Source of the DNA: Mikania micrantha
Taxonomy: Eukaryota > Streptophyta > Magnoliopsida > Asterales > Asteraceae
NCBI GenBank assembly: GCA_009363875.1
Contig: CM018691.1
Coordinates: 43,211,399 to 43,275,398, forward strand
Length of the DNA stretch: 64,000 nt
Direction: 5' to 3'
Of the stretch, positions 11,474 to 22,376 are shown in pieces; position 1 is the stretch's first letter; each line of letters begins with the position of its first letter. Under the pieces are notes generated by a model, which was not told the DNA's origin, searched no databases, and saw only the letters and a list, made by a program, of their open reading frames with translations. The position numbers and the translations under genes were made by a program.

Positions 11474-11830
11474 GTAAGGAAGGTTTATATGATGTTGTTT
11501 ATGAAACTATTTTTTATGTAAAATATGCTAATTTGGATATGCTTGTGTTTATAAACATGATGATGAAAATGCTACAAACTCTCACATGCAAGGTGGCTGA
11601 TAATATTGATCGAGTCAGATGGTCAATTGAAGACTTCTTATTTTCCTGCTAATTTATGTTTGAATAAAGTTTGTTTATTTACGTTATTTGTTTCCAGCTT
11701 TCTAGGTAGTTTGTTATGTTATCATTTCTTTTTAAAGCTTGTAATTGTTCTTCATTGATCATCAAAGTAATCAAAAAATTCTCGTTCATTATTGTGTTTA
11801 TCCGCTGCTTATAATCTCTGAAACTATTAG
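11474..11830 (+). other. RLP 3' flank and copia 5' LTR region, boundaries unresolved
   Basis: This sequence lies between the RLP stop and the copia primer site. It includes AATAAA near 11663, which could be the old RLP poly(A) signal. The copia 5' LTR must end just before 11831, but its start cannot be fixed because no 3' LTR survives. I see no gene here. 50297-50652 is the equivalent in copy B. Confidence 0.5.
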
Positions 11831-13440
11831 TGGTATCATAGCACTAAGTTGTTTGATCCATTCTTGCCCTCATTCAATTCTTCCATGGCTGAACCGACAA
11901 ATGCTTTACCAACCCAACCTACTCCTATTCCAATATTCAAAGGAGAAGATTACAAATTATGGAGCATACGAATGAAAACTATCCTTAGATCTCATGATCT
12001 ATGGGACCACGTGGATATGGGTGTCGACCTGTATGACACTGATCAAGTCCGGATGAAGACTGCTATGAACAAAGATGCGCATGCCATGGCCAGCATTTAA
12101 CAAGAAGTTCATGATCAGTTATTCTCCAGAATTGTTGCTTCCTGCTAACTCAGCCAAAAAGACATGGGAAATTCTTAAAATGGAATTTCAAGGAGATGAT
12201 ATAGTAAAGGCTATAAAGCTTCAAGGATTAAGGCGAGATTTTGAGAATTTGACTATGATGGCTAAGAAACAAATTGGTGATTATTTCTCCCATGTAATGG
12301 CTATTTTTAGTCAGAGCGGTCATATGGCGATAATGTTGCTGATCAAACTATAGTGGAGAAAGTGATGTGAAGCCTAAACACCAAGTTTGATTACATTGTT
12401 CCATCCATTGAAGTCTCGTTCGATCTTGCTACACTACCTCTAGTTAAGTTCCCCGGGCACTTCTCAAACAAGACGTGGAAGGGGTTCATTCAAGAGAAGA
12501 GGAAGAGGAGGCAAAATTTTTGACAGATCTAAAGTTCCTCGGTGCACAGTATGTAACAAGTTTGGGCACTCAAAAAAGGATTGTTGGTATAATGAAGACA
12601 CAGGCCCAAATTGTTACCGATGAAGCTGAGGGACTCAATGAGGAACATCTCTTCATGATGCTAGTACGTGATTTTGAAACTAGTATCTCTCTTTCTAAAA
12701 CATATAGTTCTCTTTCCATCTCTCATTGGTTTATTGATTCTGGTGCTCCAATCATATGACTGGAGTAAAGAAAGTTTTACTTATCTTAATGAATCTTTCA
12801 AACTTAAAGTAAATTTGAGAGATAAAAAGAAACTACAAATAGAGGGAAAGGCACTTTCAAGATGTCCTTAAGTGATGGTACATTCAAACTATTGGATGAT
12901 GTGTACTATGTACCAAAACTTGAGTACAACCTACTAAGTGTAGGGCAAATGATGAAAAAAGGTTATTCACTTACCTTTGATGATAATACGTGTAAGATTA
13001 GAAAAAAGAAGTCCTCTCATGGTACTATAATTATTCAAATGGCTCCCAACAACTTGTTTCTATTTGATGCCTCTAAAGATTTATGTTTGCATGCTTCAAG
13101 CAATCCCACCTAGAATGCTTCCAAAGATGATACTAAACTTTGGCATTTGAGGTATGGTCACTTACACCTCTAAAGATTTATGTTTGTATGGACACATCCC
13201 TGTTCTTGAAAGAAAAAAGCTGGATGACAGGTCAAAAAAGGGATTTTTATTGGCTATTTTGACGAAAGTAAAGGCTACATATTGTTCCATGCATCTACAA
13301 AAGGTTTCAAATTAAAAGAAATGTTACTTTTTTGGGAGATGCATGTTGGATGTGGAATGATAAGGACCACACATTTGATTATGCAGGTTTTGAAGATCCA
13401 TTCCCTACACCCATACACGATGAATTCATGGTAGAAATGT
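11831..13440 (+). pseudogene. Old copia element, copy A part 1 (gag, protease)
   Basis: The primer site TGGTATCATAGCA (11831-11843) resembles the initiator-Met type with one change. gag begins at ATG 11885 (FKGEDYKLW motif) and breaks near 12098. A 117-bp deletion at about 12441 is flanked by AAGTT repeats and removes part of the basic linker. The knuckle follows, then the protease near 12730 (FIDSG), where loss of a G ruins the frame. The GAG-pre-integrase region lies at 12862-13113. A second deletion at about 13167 removed nearly all of integrase. The element is then cut at 13440 by the Sirevirus-like insertion and resumes at 25100. Confidence 0.85.
13436..13440. repeat. Target site duplication of the Sirevirus-like element
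   Basis: AATGT at 13436-13440 pairs with AATGC at 25095-25099. The uninterrupted copy B (near 53025) reads AATGC, so the left copy has mutated C to T since insertion. Confidence 0.85.
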
Positions 13441-14068
13441 TGTAGGACCTTCGAGGAGCTCGGAAACAATCCGATTCCAATGGAAATCTACCCGACAGCC
13501 TCTGGAATAGTGAGGAATCCTAATCCAGGGTTTTCCAATCGAAACCAACAGTAACCTGGTGATCCGATGGTGTAGGAAGGACTTGTAAGCAAGAATCGAA
13601 CACCACGGGTTGAGAATCGAACTTGGACGATCAATGGCCGCTCTAATCTCCTAGGGTTTGACTCTGGGATCTGAGGAAAGAAGGAGGGCTTTGGAAAAGT
13701 TAGTGTTGAAATGATTTGAACAAGTATATATAGGCAGTAGTCATTCGGCCGAATGAGTGGCCGAAGCAGCTCATTCGGCGAATGACTTTGCTCGAATGGA
13801 CATGTCATTCGAATGAGTCATTCGGCCGAATGACTCATTCTCTCGCCTGTCATTCGCTATTTTGTTCATTCAGCCGAATGACTTCATTCTAGAGTCATTC
13901 GCCCGAATGTGTATTCCTCATACTCAACTGTTTATTTAATCAGATCAACTAATTATATAATCAATAATAAACATTACGAAAGATATATAAAGACAATTTC
14001 CATTAATATCTTGAATTTTACATGATGAGTATTACAAAATAGAACTAGGGACATTACATGTATCTACA
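13441..14068 (-). repeat. 3' LTR of the Sirevirus-like element
   Basis: A 628-bp copy of the LTR at 24466-25094, differing by scattered substitutions. It contains a TATA box (CCTATATATA on the minus strand, 13725-13734). Directly upstream of it in element sense, at 13741-13925, is an array of TCATTCGGCCGAATGA-type palindromes. Confidence 0.93.
13741..13925. repeat. ATTCGGCCGAATG palindrome array in Sirevirus-like 3' LTR
   Basis: Two perfect 16-bp palindromes TCATTCGGCCGAATGA (13741-13756 and 13818-13833) and about six degenerate copies or half-sites lie just upstream of the TATA box in element sense. The other LTR has the same array at 24763-24945. Confidence 0.85.
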
Positions 14069-14082
14069 AACTCCCCTTTGGA
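14069..14082 (-). other. Polypurine tract of the Sirevirus-like element
   Basis: On the minus strand the bases next to the 3' LTR read AAAGGGGAGTT, the expected plus-strand primer site. Confidence 0.75.
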
Positions 14083-14088
14083 CCTAGT

Positions 14089-14643
14089 TCAACTCTTGGA
14101 AGCGTCTTTCTTGAAATACTTTGCCGATATAGCTTTCCAGTCTGCTCCATCGTGGATCTTGAAAATGCTGCAGAGACGGATCACTCTCATAAACTGCAAT
14201 GCTTGCACCATTTCTTGAACATCAAAGAAAATCTGGTGCCTAAACAGAGCTTGGACATCTTTGTGAGATAGATTGGTCAACCACATAGGATCAAATATCC
14301 TTACAGTCTCCCACTGCTTCTCCTTGCACAAAACAATCACAGCCTCGCCAGTACGCCCATCATAATACCACCATCGGAAGCCATCCATAAAGTCTTGTCG
14401 CATTTTCTGTAAAGGAATCTTCTTCAAAACTCCAGGGGGAAGCCACTTCAGGATAACCTTATGCTTTCGGGTGTCTCCGTCAATTTCTGGCAAATAACAG
14501 CGTTCAGGCTGTTGGGGCTGAAAGTTCACCCATCTCTTTTTATACTGATACTGGATTTGCCTAGAGAACCAGGCAGACATTCCTAAGTCCTCACTGTATA
14601 GTAACTTCAGACGTGCTAATTGATTGACTTCAAAGCCCGGCAA
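14089..14643 (-). pseudogene. Post-pol ORF, C-terminal part
   Basis: 184 open codons rich in aromatic and basic residues (KWLPPGVLKK, FRWWYYDGR, FDPMWL), without a domain I recognise. Reading the DNA upstream shows the same protein continues from the 522-codon segment above it, across a frameshift near 14670 and a TAG at 14727-14729, so the nominal start at 14643 is probably not a real one. It ends 20 bp before the 3' LTR. It could be the conserved C-terminal domain of an envelope-position protein, but no membrane segment is visible. Confidence 0.6.
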
Positions 14644-14726
14644 CGTCTTAAAGTCGTGAGGGTGCTTGAAGAATCAATTCCCTTCTCTCTCTTCACAGCA
14701 TAGCAACCGAGGTCGTGAAAGTATGT

Positions 14727-16295
14727 CTAACTCAATATTTGACCTCTGGCTTTGTAGCCTTTGGTTCTGTAGACTTTCTTGTGTGTTGCTGGCATCTTCT
14801 CGGTGCTTTGTTTCTTCAAGGCCACCCAGTAAGCCTCCCATTCTTCTTTTCTTTTCTTCTGTTCATCGGCTTCAGACTTGCTAGCTTCAACTTGTTCTTC
14901 CAGATATCTGACCAGAAGATCCTTTGTTTCTTGATCAAATGGTTCAGTGAATGTAGGCAACTCATCCTCAGCCGATGTGTACTTAGGATATTCCTTGTCA
15001 GTGATATCCTCCAAAATAACTTCATCGATATCATCAATGATTTCTAGCTCTGGCTCATCAAAAATAGGAACAGAGGTATCATCAGTGATCACCTCATCAG
15101 GATTTAGCCGGAAAAGCTCAGCAATTTGTTCCTTTGTCAAGCAGTGAATAATTTCTCCCTCCTCCTTGTCATAGCTGACTGAGTGTTGTATGATGCCTTG
15201 AGTGTCAAGAGTCATAGTGAGTGTTTCATCCAGTTGACGTCTCACAGGCAAAGCTTCGACTTCCTCAGTAGCTGCTAATTCTTCAGTTTGTGCAGGAGGA
15301 GATGGAGGAGGAGCCTGTTGCTTTTTGTCGTTGGCCGTTTTGGATCGGATCTCAGATGAAGGAGGGGCTTGATCATCATCGTCATCATCGTCATCAGTAC
15401 TGGATGATTCAGAAAACCCACTCCCTGATCCGTCCTGATCATCATCTTGATCAGATTCTTCATAGTCAACCTTCTCCTCATCAGATTCTTCTTCCTCTTC
15501 TTCCTCTTCCTCTTCCTTTGTTTTCTCTGAATCTGAATCATCGGAGCGGGTTGCTGTACCCTCAAGTCTGGGAGTGCCTTCCTTGGAACTTTTAACAAGT
15601 TCAGCAAGTCCAACATTCTCTGCTTCTAGTAGAAAACTCCTTTCATTGAAACCAGTGGTAGTCATGGCCAACTGGTTATGCTCATCAATATACTTAAGCA
15701 GCTGCTCTTCTTGTTGAGCAGAACGATCTCTAAGATCAGCTCGTTGATCAGCTGCCTGCAGCAACAACGCATCCTGATCATTTATCATTTGTGTAAGTTG
15801 AGCTATCTTGTTCTCCTGCTCCATGTTTCTCTCCATCAATCTAAGAACCATATTGTTTAGTGTGCTCAGCTGAACAACAATTGAAACAGTAGGTATGAAC
15901 ATGTCAGCTCGAGATGTAAAGGGGCCAGCAGAAGCAGCAACATAAACAGGATCATGAGTAATAGGAGTGGTCAGCGGGGCAATAGTAGCATGTGAGGGAA
16001 CAACCCTTGACCGTGTCAGTGAAGAAACTGAGAAAGCTGCTATTGATGTAACAGTAGTTGTAGCAGCTGTAGTCCGTTCTGACCTCCTCTGAAAAGAGAA
16101 CCTCGATCTCTTCCCTCTCCCAGCTCGGGAAGATGTAGGCTGAGAAGTGGCAGCAGAAATAACAACTGTAGCCGATGCAGAAGACCGAGGTGGAGGAGAC
16201 AAATCAAATTCTGGAATAAACAATGGATCAGCAATCTCCTCCAGCTCCTCTTCACTTCTCTTCCTCTTCCTCACAATCATCCTCCCACCAACCAT
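14727..16295 (-). pseudogene. Post-pol ORF, middle part (coiled coil, acidic)
   Basis: 522 open codons, in phase with the segment upstream and separated from it only by TAG 16344-16346. Features in order: basic clusters near the start (RKRKR, then RGKRSRF, possible nuclear localisation signals), an S/T/A-rich stretch, a predicted coiled coil around residues 148-208, long Glu and Asp runs around 260-310, and a second Lys/Glu-rich helix at about 455-495. No enzyme motif is seen. The composition suggests a structural or nucleic-acid/chromatin-associated protein, but this is only inference. Confidence 0.6.
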
Positions 16296-16343
16296 TACCT
16301 TCTCAAACTCATCATCGATAGTATCATCAGAATCAGCACTATC

Positions 16344-17567
16344 CTAATCACCTTCACCAGCTACACCATCATCCTCACTTGAGTCCTCTGACTCATCATC
16401 ACCTTCTGTAGAATGAGAAACTGTAGCATCAAGCGGAGCAGAAGTAGTGACTGTAGTGGTAGCTAAGAAATCCGACTCTAATTGAGAGTCAACATCTATA
16501 TCTTCTTCTTGAGCAGTAGAAACACCAACATCACTACCAGCAGCAACACCACCAACATCAACTATGCTCACATCAGCAGCAGTGGTTATATCTCCTACAC
16601 CCGCACTCATCAAAACAGAACTAACAGCTGCAGTACACACAATCACTGAGCTTTCACCAACTCTAGCGCCACTTCCACCTACATCATCATCATCATTTCC
16701 TCCATCACTATCACCACCATCATCTGGTACAACAATGTCCTCAACATCAGAATCAGAATCATCGTGCCACCATCTACGACCAGCAGGAGCAAGATAATCT
16801 GGCCTAGAGAGATGACCAAATAAAGATCGTGTAGATGGCTTCCTCTCTTTCCCTTGGTATGACAAGACTCTGTTCAGAGTAGTGTCAATCATATGCTCTA
16901 GACGGACAATATCAGCATTGATCTTTGGCAAGTCAGGAACTTGTGCATCTATTATCTGTTGCAGAAATCGAGGATACATCAAGAATTTCTTGTTTCCCTT
17001 CAAGACAACATTCTCCTTCATGTGTATGAAAATCATCTCGGAGAAGTTGAACGGTTTGTTCAGCACCAAAGCAGCAGAAGCAAACTGGATTGTCTCTCGC
17101 ATATCGTCGAATCCACCTCTCCTTGACCCGAGACAGTGATCCAGAACGTGTGCGAGATATTTGAATTGAGGAGACATGTATGCTTTGTTGAGAATTCCTG
17201 CTCCAATATCACCTTCGTACTTGCATCTCAGAAAGCAACCACGAACTAAGAAACGATCTAGCAGAGATGGCTGATCGGGAGTATCCTGAAATTCGCACAC
17301 TCTCCTTATGTGCTCAGCTGACACGACAACATCATGTCCTAGCACCTTCCCTCTAATAACGGTAGGCTCAGCCTCACAATCTATATCTGCAGAAGACCAG
17401 AAGTCTTGCTGGTGAGAGTGGTATGGTACATGTATGGTAGAGATAGCTGTAAAAATCCTCGAACGCCTGAGAAAAGTGATAATCTCTGCGTAATGCTTGG
17501 CATTCAGAGTGGTGAGATCCAAATGAGCACAAATGTTATGCTTTGGCACAGACTTGTAACCTACCAT
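16344..17567 (-). pseudogene. Post-pol ORF, N-terminal part
   Basis: 407 codons from ATG 17567-17565 to the TAG at 16344-16346. The first ~240 residues look globular (QFKYLAHVLDHCLG and KFLMYPRFLQ are distinctive), followed by an acidic Ser/Asp-rich tail. From memory, similar domains appear in Asteraceae copia polyproteins or as separate ORFs; I cannot verify this here. The ATG lies 1 nt after a strong 3' splice-site sequence (17569-17597) and 35 nt after the pol stop, so a spliced subgenomic message is plausible. No signal peptide is apparent at the ATG. Confidence 0.65.
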
Positions 17568-17568
17568 A

Positions 17569-17597
17569 CTGAACAACAAAAAATAAACATGTTAGTG
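17569..17597 (-). promoter_or_regulatory. Candidate 3' splice site before the post-pol ORF
   Basis: On the minus strand: branch-point-like ACTAAC (17596-17591), then a T-rich tract of about 17 nt, then CAG ending at 17569. The post-pol ATG follows after one base. Spacing and composition match a plant acceptor. The donor is not identified. Confidence 0.5.
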
Positions 17598-17601
17598 CAA
17601 T

Positions 17602-18375
17602 TCAGTTGAACAGAAAACAAACACTTTGGTCGAATGAAAATCTGGGTTTGTGAAATGCTTTTTTAAAAAGATCGGCTCTTTGGTGATCGGTGTGAATTTT
17701 CACAACATCGATTAATTTCTTTTCAAAACAATCACGTATGAAGTGATATTTAATGTCAATGTGTTTGGTTTTGGAGTGTTGAACATGATTTTTAGTGACA
17801 GCTATGGCAGCAGTATTATCAACATATATAGGAGTATTAGAAAAATGTAACCCATAGTCCCTGAGTTGCTGTTGAATCCAGATGATTTGAGAACAACAAC
17901 TAGCAGCAGCAATGTATTCAGCTTCACAGGTTGAAGTAGACACCGACGTCTGCTTCTTGCACTGCCGAGTAACTAAGCGGTTTCCAAAGAACTGACATCA
18001 TGCAGATGTTGATTTGAAATCTCTCTTGCATCCACCATAATCTGAATCACTATATGCAGTAATCTCAAAGTTATCATCATTAGGGTACCATATGCCAAGT
18101 TCCGGTGTACCCTTCAGATAACGCATAATCCTTTTGACAGCAATGAGATGAGATACTCTTGGTTTTGACTGATAGCGTGCACACAAGCAAGTAGCAAACA
18201 TGATGTCTGGCCGACAAGCAGTGAGATACATAAGAGATCCGATCATTCCTCGATACAGAGTGGCATCAATTAACTCCCCACTTTCATCTGGTGTAATCCC
18301 GTGATTAACCGCCAGTGGGGTACCAGCAGGCTTTGCATCAGACATACTGAACCGGCTCAGAATGTCACCCAACAT
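17602..18375 (-). pseudogene. pol: Sirevirus-like RT C-terminus and RNase H
   Basis: Two open segments in one phase, 18375-17998 and 17943-17602, separated by a stop and a short degenerate stretch. The first has the connection region and RNase H start (YSDSDYGGC). The second has STCEAEYIAAASC, the downstream DN pair (YVDNTAA) and HIDIKYHFIRD, which are standard for copia RNase H. It would degrade the RNA strand during reverse transcription. The pol stop at 17602 ends the canonical copia polyprotein. Confidence 0.85.
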
Positions 18376-19329
18376 ATTTGGTTTGATGAATGAAGATCCC
18401 TGCCTCAGACTGATCCACCTGCAAGCCCAAGAAAAATTTCATCTCTCCCATAGAACTCATTTCAAATTTTTCTTTCATAACCTTCTTGAATTCCTTGCAC
18501 AGACTATCATTTGTGGAACCAAAGATTATGTCGTCCACATACACTTGCACCAAGAGAAAATCACTGTCCTTTTCACGAATGAATAATGTGCAGTCAATGA
18601 CGCCTCTTCTGAACCCGTTGTTTAGAAGGTGAGCAGAAAGTGTCTCATACCACGCTCGCGAAGCTTGATGCAATCCATATAAACCCTTGTCTAGCTTGTA
18701 GACTTGGTCACGATGCAACGGATCCTCAAACCCGGGAGGTTGACTGACATATACAGTTTCACTGATCACACCATGAAGGAACGCACTCTTGACATCATTT
18801 GATAAACCTTAAACTTCTTAAAGGATGCATAAGCCAAAAAGATATGAATTGCTTCGAGTCGAGCAACCGGAGCAAACAACTTATTGTAGTCCAAACCCTC
18901 TATCTGTCAGAATCCCTGAACCACCAGACGTGCCTTGTTTCGCACTATGATCCCGTGATCATCTTTCTTGCAACGAAGAACCCATCGAGTGCCAATGACT
19001 TTTGCACCTTTTGGTCTGTCAACCAATTGCCAGACACCTAACTTTTTGAACTGTAGAAGTTCTTCTTGCATGGCATCAACCCATGATTCTTCCTTGAGAG
19101 CTTCAGTGACAGTACGTGGTTCAACTAGAGAAATAAAGCAGGAATGAGCACAAAAGCTTACATCTGCAATATCAAGAATGTCAGCAAGACCTCCTGAAGA
19201 AATCTGATTTCGAGTCTTCACTCCATCCAAAGGACTACCAATAATGTTTTCTTGAGGATGAATACGGTTAATTCTACCAACAGGATGAGCTGGAACCTCA
19301 ACCTCAGGATCTAGGTTATTCAGATTCAA
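18365..19329 (-). pseudogene. pol: Sirevirus-like reverse transcriptase
   Basis: 19329-18907 carries the N-terminal part (VIGTRWVLRCKKD, ARLVVQGF). After a TGA/TAG-rich frameshifted stretch, 18769-18365 carries the palm, with QPPGFEDP, YGLHQASRAWYE and the intact catalytic motif YVDD (residues 77-80 of that segment). Frames differ between the two parts, so at least two lesions lie between 18770 and 18906. It is copia type (RVT_2) by sequence. Confidence 0.87.
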
Positions 19330-19365
19330 ATCCTCAAGATCTGGTACAAGATTATCAACACCTGG

Positions 19366-19955
19366 TTAAGGAGCAGCCGGATGAGAATGATTGTCATCTG
19401 TGTCTGAGCTGTCGTCATTTATCTGTGTAGTTGGAACAGATACAGAGGAAGGTTGCATAGGTTCATCAGGTGCATTTTGTGCATCATATAACATCTGAAC
19501 TGCAACATCTTCATCTGAATACATGGGGGGCATATTGAATGAATCAAAAAGATTGGAATAATCAAACATCCAATCTGGGCCTTTTCCAGATGGGGGCATA
19601 GAATATTTTTGAACATCAACATGGTACCACTCCTCCACATTATGAGTTGAAATGTTGTAAACTCTTTTATTTGGAGTGCTATACCCAAGAAAATACCCTT
19701 CTTCCACCTTCTCATTGAACTTGCCCTGCTTATATTTCTTAAGCATAGTGCACGGTGCACCAACGGTTCCAAATACTTAAGATTTGGCTTTCTATTATGG
19801 AGCAGTTCAAAGCAAGTCTTCCCATGTGTTTTCAAAATGAGAACCCGGGTCAATGTATAGCAAGCATTTGCGACAGCTTCATTCCAGAACTGAACCGGCA
19901 GAGATGAATCAACAAGCATGGTTCTAGCAGCCTCAATCAATGTCCTATTTGGCAT
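19366..19955 (-). pseudogene. pol: Sirevirus-like integrase C-terminal region
   Basis: It continues integrase after a frameshift near 19940: NRTLIEAARTMLVDS and FWNEAVANACY in the segment starting at 19955, then after another shift KYKQGKFNEKVEEGYFLGYS in the segment from 19746, a typical copia integrase C-terminal motif. The stop at 19366 lies in the linker to reverse transcriptase. Confidence 0.8.
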
Positions 19956-20686
19956 TCAGCAACACCATTCATTTGTGGAACATATGGAGCACTAAACTGT
20001 TGCACAATGCCCCATGCATTACAAAAATTCTCCGTGTTGTGATTTTTGAACTCCGTTTCATTATCTGTTTGAAACTGATGAATCTTGAGCTTATAAAGTG
20101 ATTCAAGTTTGGTAACCAACACTTGAATGCAATCAAACGTTTCAGATTTTTCCTTCAAAAAGAAAACCCAAGAATATCTGGAATACTCATCAGTGATGAC
20201 AAGACAGTATTGATCTACAGCTATACTCTTCTTATTCACAGGGCCAAATAAATCCATATGGAGAAGCTCAAGAGGAACATTGATTGAATGAAATTTTTTC
20301 AGCTTGTGAGACAGCTTAGTTTGCTTTTCCTTGTTGCAAGATACACAGATATCAGACAACTTAAAATTCTTTAGGCTAACTCCCTCAACTAGACTATTAT
20401 GAACCAAATGATTCATCTTGCGTAAACTCAAATGACCCATCCTCTTATGCCAAAGGATTGAATCTTTCTCAGTTGCCTTTGTCATAAAACATGAAGCTGT
20501 GGAGGATGTTGTTGAAGCTGTGGCCATATTGAGAACATACAAGTCTTGCTTTCTGGGAGCGGGCATCAAAATCCAATCTTCAGGGATCTTGACACCTTGC
20601 TTAAGAATGTAGCATTTTGAATAATCAAATAAAACCTTGTACTCTTTGTCACAAATCTGTGGAACTGACCGAAGATTGTTTTCCAA
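19937..20686 (-). pseudogene. pol: Sirevirus-like GAG-pre-integrase and integrase core
   Basis: It inserts the DNA copy into the genome. 249 open codons with the HHCC zinc site (WHKRMGHLS...H...CVSC) and the catalytic core: first Asp in LLHMDLFGP, second in FQTDNETEF, and Glu in NGVAE at the end just before a frameshift. All catalytic residues appear present. It is in phase with the protease upstream, separated by one stop at 20714. Confidence 0.88.
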
Positions 20687-20713
20687 CTGTTTAACATATC
20701 TGAAATTATCAAA

Positions 20714-20902
20714 TTACACTTGTCCATTTGTCAGAATCCCCTCTCCTGTAATAAATCCACCTTTATCACCGGCAAATGCAACATATCCACCGCGAACTGC
20801 ATTCACATTGGTGAGCAAAGAAATATCACCAGTCATGTGCCTGGAAGCCCCACTATCAACTATCCAATTGCTGTTAACTCCAGCTTTTGGGGCAACCTGC
20901 AC
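20714..20902 (-). pseudogene. Sirevirus-like aspartic protease
   Basis: A short domain with WIVDSGASRHMTG, the copia-type protease active site, followed by a glycine-rich flap region. It lies in a different frame from gag (shift at 20903-20916). An intron-like acceptor sequence (TTGTTTCATTTTTGTGCAG) sits exactly at the shift. One stop separates it from the integrase region. Confidence 0.85.
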
Positions 20903-20915
20903 AAAAATGAAACAA

Positions 20916-22127
20916 TTAGTTCACTTTGGGAACCCAAGCCTTTACAGTCTTGGGTTGACCCAGAGAGTCTCGGATCCATACATCAATCCATTTACCATCT
21001 GGAAGAGACTTATCTAAGATAGGTGGAACTGAGTCCTCAGATGGTTTAACTTTCCAGATTTCATTTTTATCAAAAGAGTTTTTCAGATAAATGGATGATG
21101 GTTTTGCTTGATTAATTTTAAGCACACTTGGAACATCCAAGTGTTCCAATTTTCCTTTACCCTTGTCTAAAGTTTTAATCTGAACTACTTGTTTGGGTTT
21201 TGTTTGAACAAGCCTAGTTACAGATTTTACATGTTTAGGTAAAACTGGATTCAGTTTTCTGAATGGCACAACCTTTGGCCTGATCAAATGAGGGAAAAAT
21301 CTAACAATGTGCCCATGTTCACCACATTCAAAGCAAACTTTTTAACCTTTTTTATGAAAATGTTTTAAATCGGAAAATGAATGTTTATTTGATTTAAAAA
21401 CATTTGCTTTCAGATTGTCTTGATTAAAACCCAATCCCTTTGTTCCTTTGCTACCAACAAAAGTTGATTTGGTAACACACTTAGCTTCAGACTCTTGTGA
21501 AGCTTTTACAAAACACAATTCTTTGTAAATCTTTGAATTTCAGATTGAGTCACCTTTCATGACAACAGGAGTTTGATTCTGAGTAGTACCATACTTAGAT
21601 GAATAATCTGATCCATCCTCAGAATCTGAGACCCAATCTTCAACCATTCCATCCACCCGAGATCTCTCAGACTTTGATAAACTCTGATTTGTACTCAGTC
21701 CAATTGGATCAATTATTAATGGAGTAGTAACTTGAAAATCCTTAACATCTTTGTCATTTGGTGTATTGACAAAGGCGTTGAGGATTGGTGGAGGACAATT
21801 CTGATAGTTAACCTTTTCCTTTCCCTGTTGATCAGTACCCCTACTGATCATATGCTCAATAATATAAGATGAGATCTCATAGCTCTTGAGCTTCTGTCCT
21901 AGGGTCTCATAGTCACACTCGACTATTGCTAACTTCTTCTTGATCTCATTGATGAAATTGAGATAAGAAGTTATAGCATCTTGCTTATTCAGCACTGCGA
22001 TCTCAGCCTCATGCAATTGTCTGTTTAAAAGATCAATTTTAACTTGAAAATCTTTTTCATTAGATTTTAGAATTTTGTTAGCCTCAATGCACAAGTCGAG
22101 ATCATTCAGCAGGTCACTGTTATGCAT
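20916..22127 (-). pseudogene. gag: Sirevirus-like gag C-terminal extension
   Basis: Two segments in the same phase as gag (22127-21540 and 21287-20916), with stops between them. The first is a long helical, probably coiled-coil region (KIDLLNRQLHEAEIAVL) followed by an acidic Ser/Asp-rich part. The second is basic and linker-like, ending in WVPKVN just before the TAA at the gag-protease border. Extended gag with coiled coils is a known Sirevirus trait; calling this copy a Sirevirus from it is inference. Confidence 0.7.
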
Positions 22128-22376
22128 CTGATAAGCAAGAACCTTACTTATAAGGTCAACACAATTAAAACATTCAGAATGTGAAGATGAACAATCAGTC
22201 TATACCTGATCGGACTCTGATGAAGCAGAAGAGTTTACCATCAGAGCAAACTGAGTAGTGGAGTCATCAGTTTCAGCATCAGAATCTTGAGTGTCTAAAT
22301 CTGTCACACTATCTGACTCTGAACTTGAGACTTTATCATCATTCATCTTTGACTCTTCCAGAGTGCTTTCCTCACT

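Noticed and set aside
11745..11975. Separate small gene upstream of copia gag
   Set aside because: It overlaps the primer site and the gag start in another frame and is best explained as leader.
15275..15616. Small basic and histidine-rich frames on both strands within the post-pol ORF
   Set aside because: They overlap the Glu/Asp repeats of the long minus-strand frame and are low-complexity shadows.
14089..17567. Envelope glycoprotein of an endogenous retrovirus
   Set aside because: Position fits, but there is no signal peptide, no clear membrane span and no cleavage site; acidic and coiled-coil composition argues against it.
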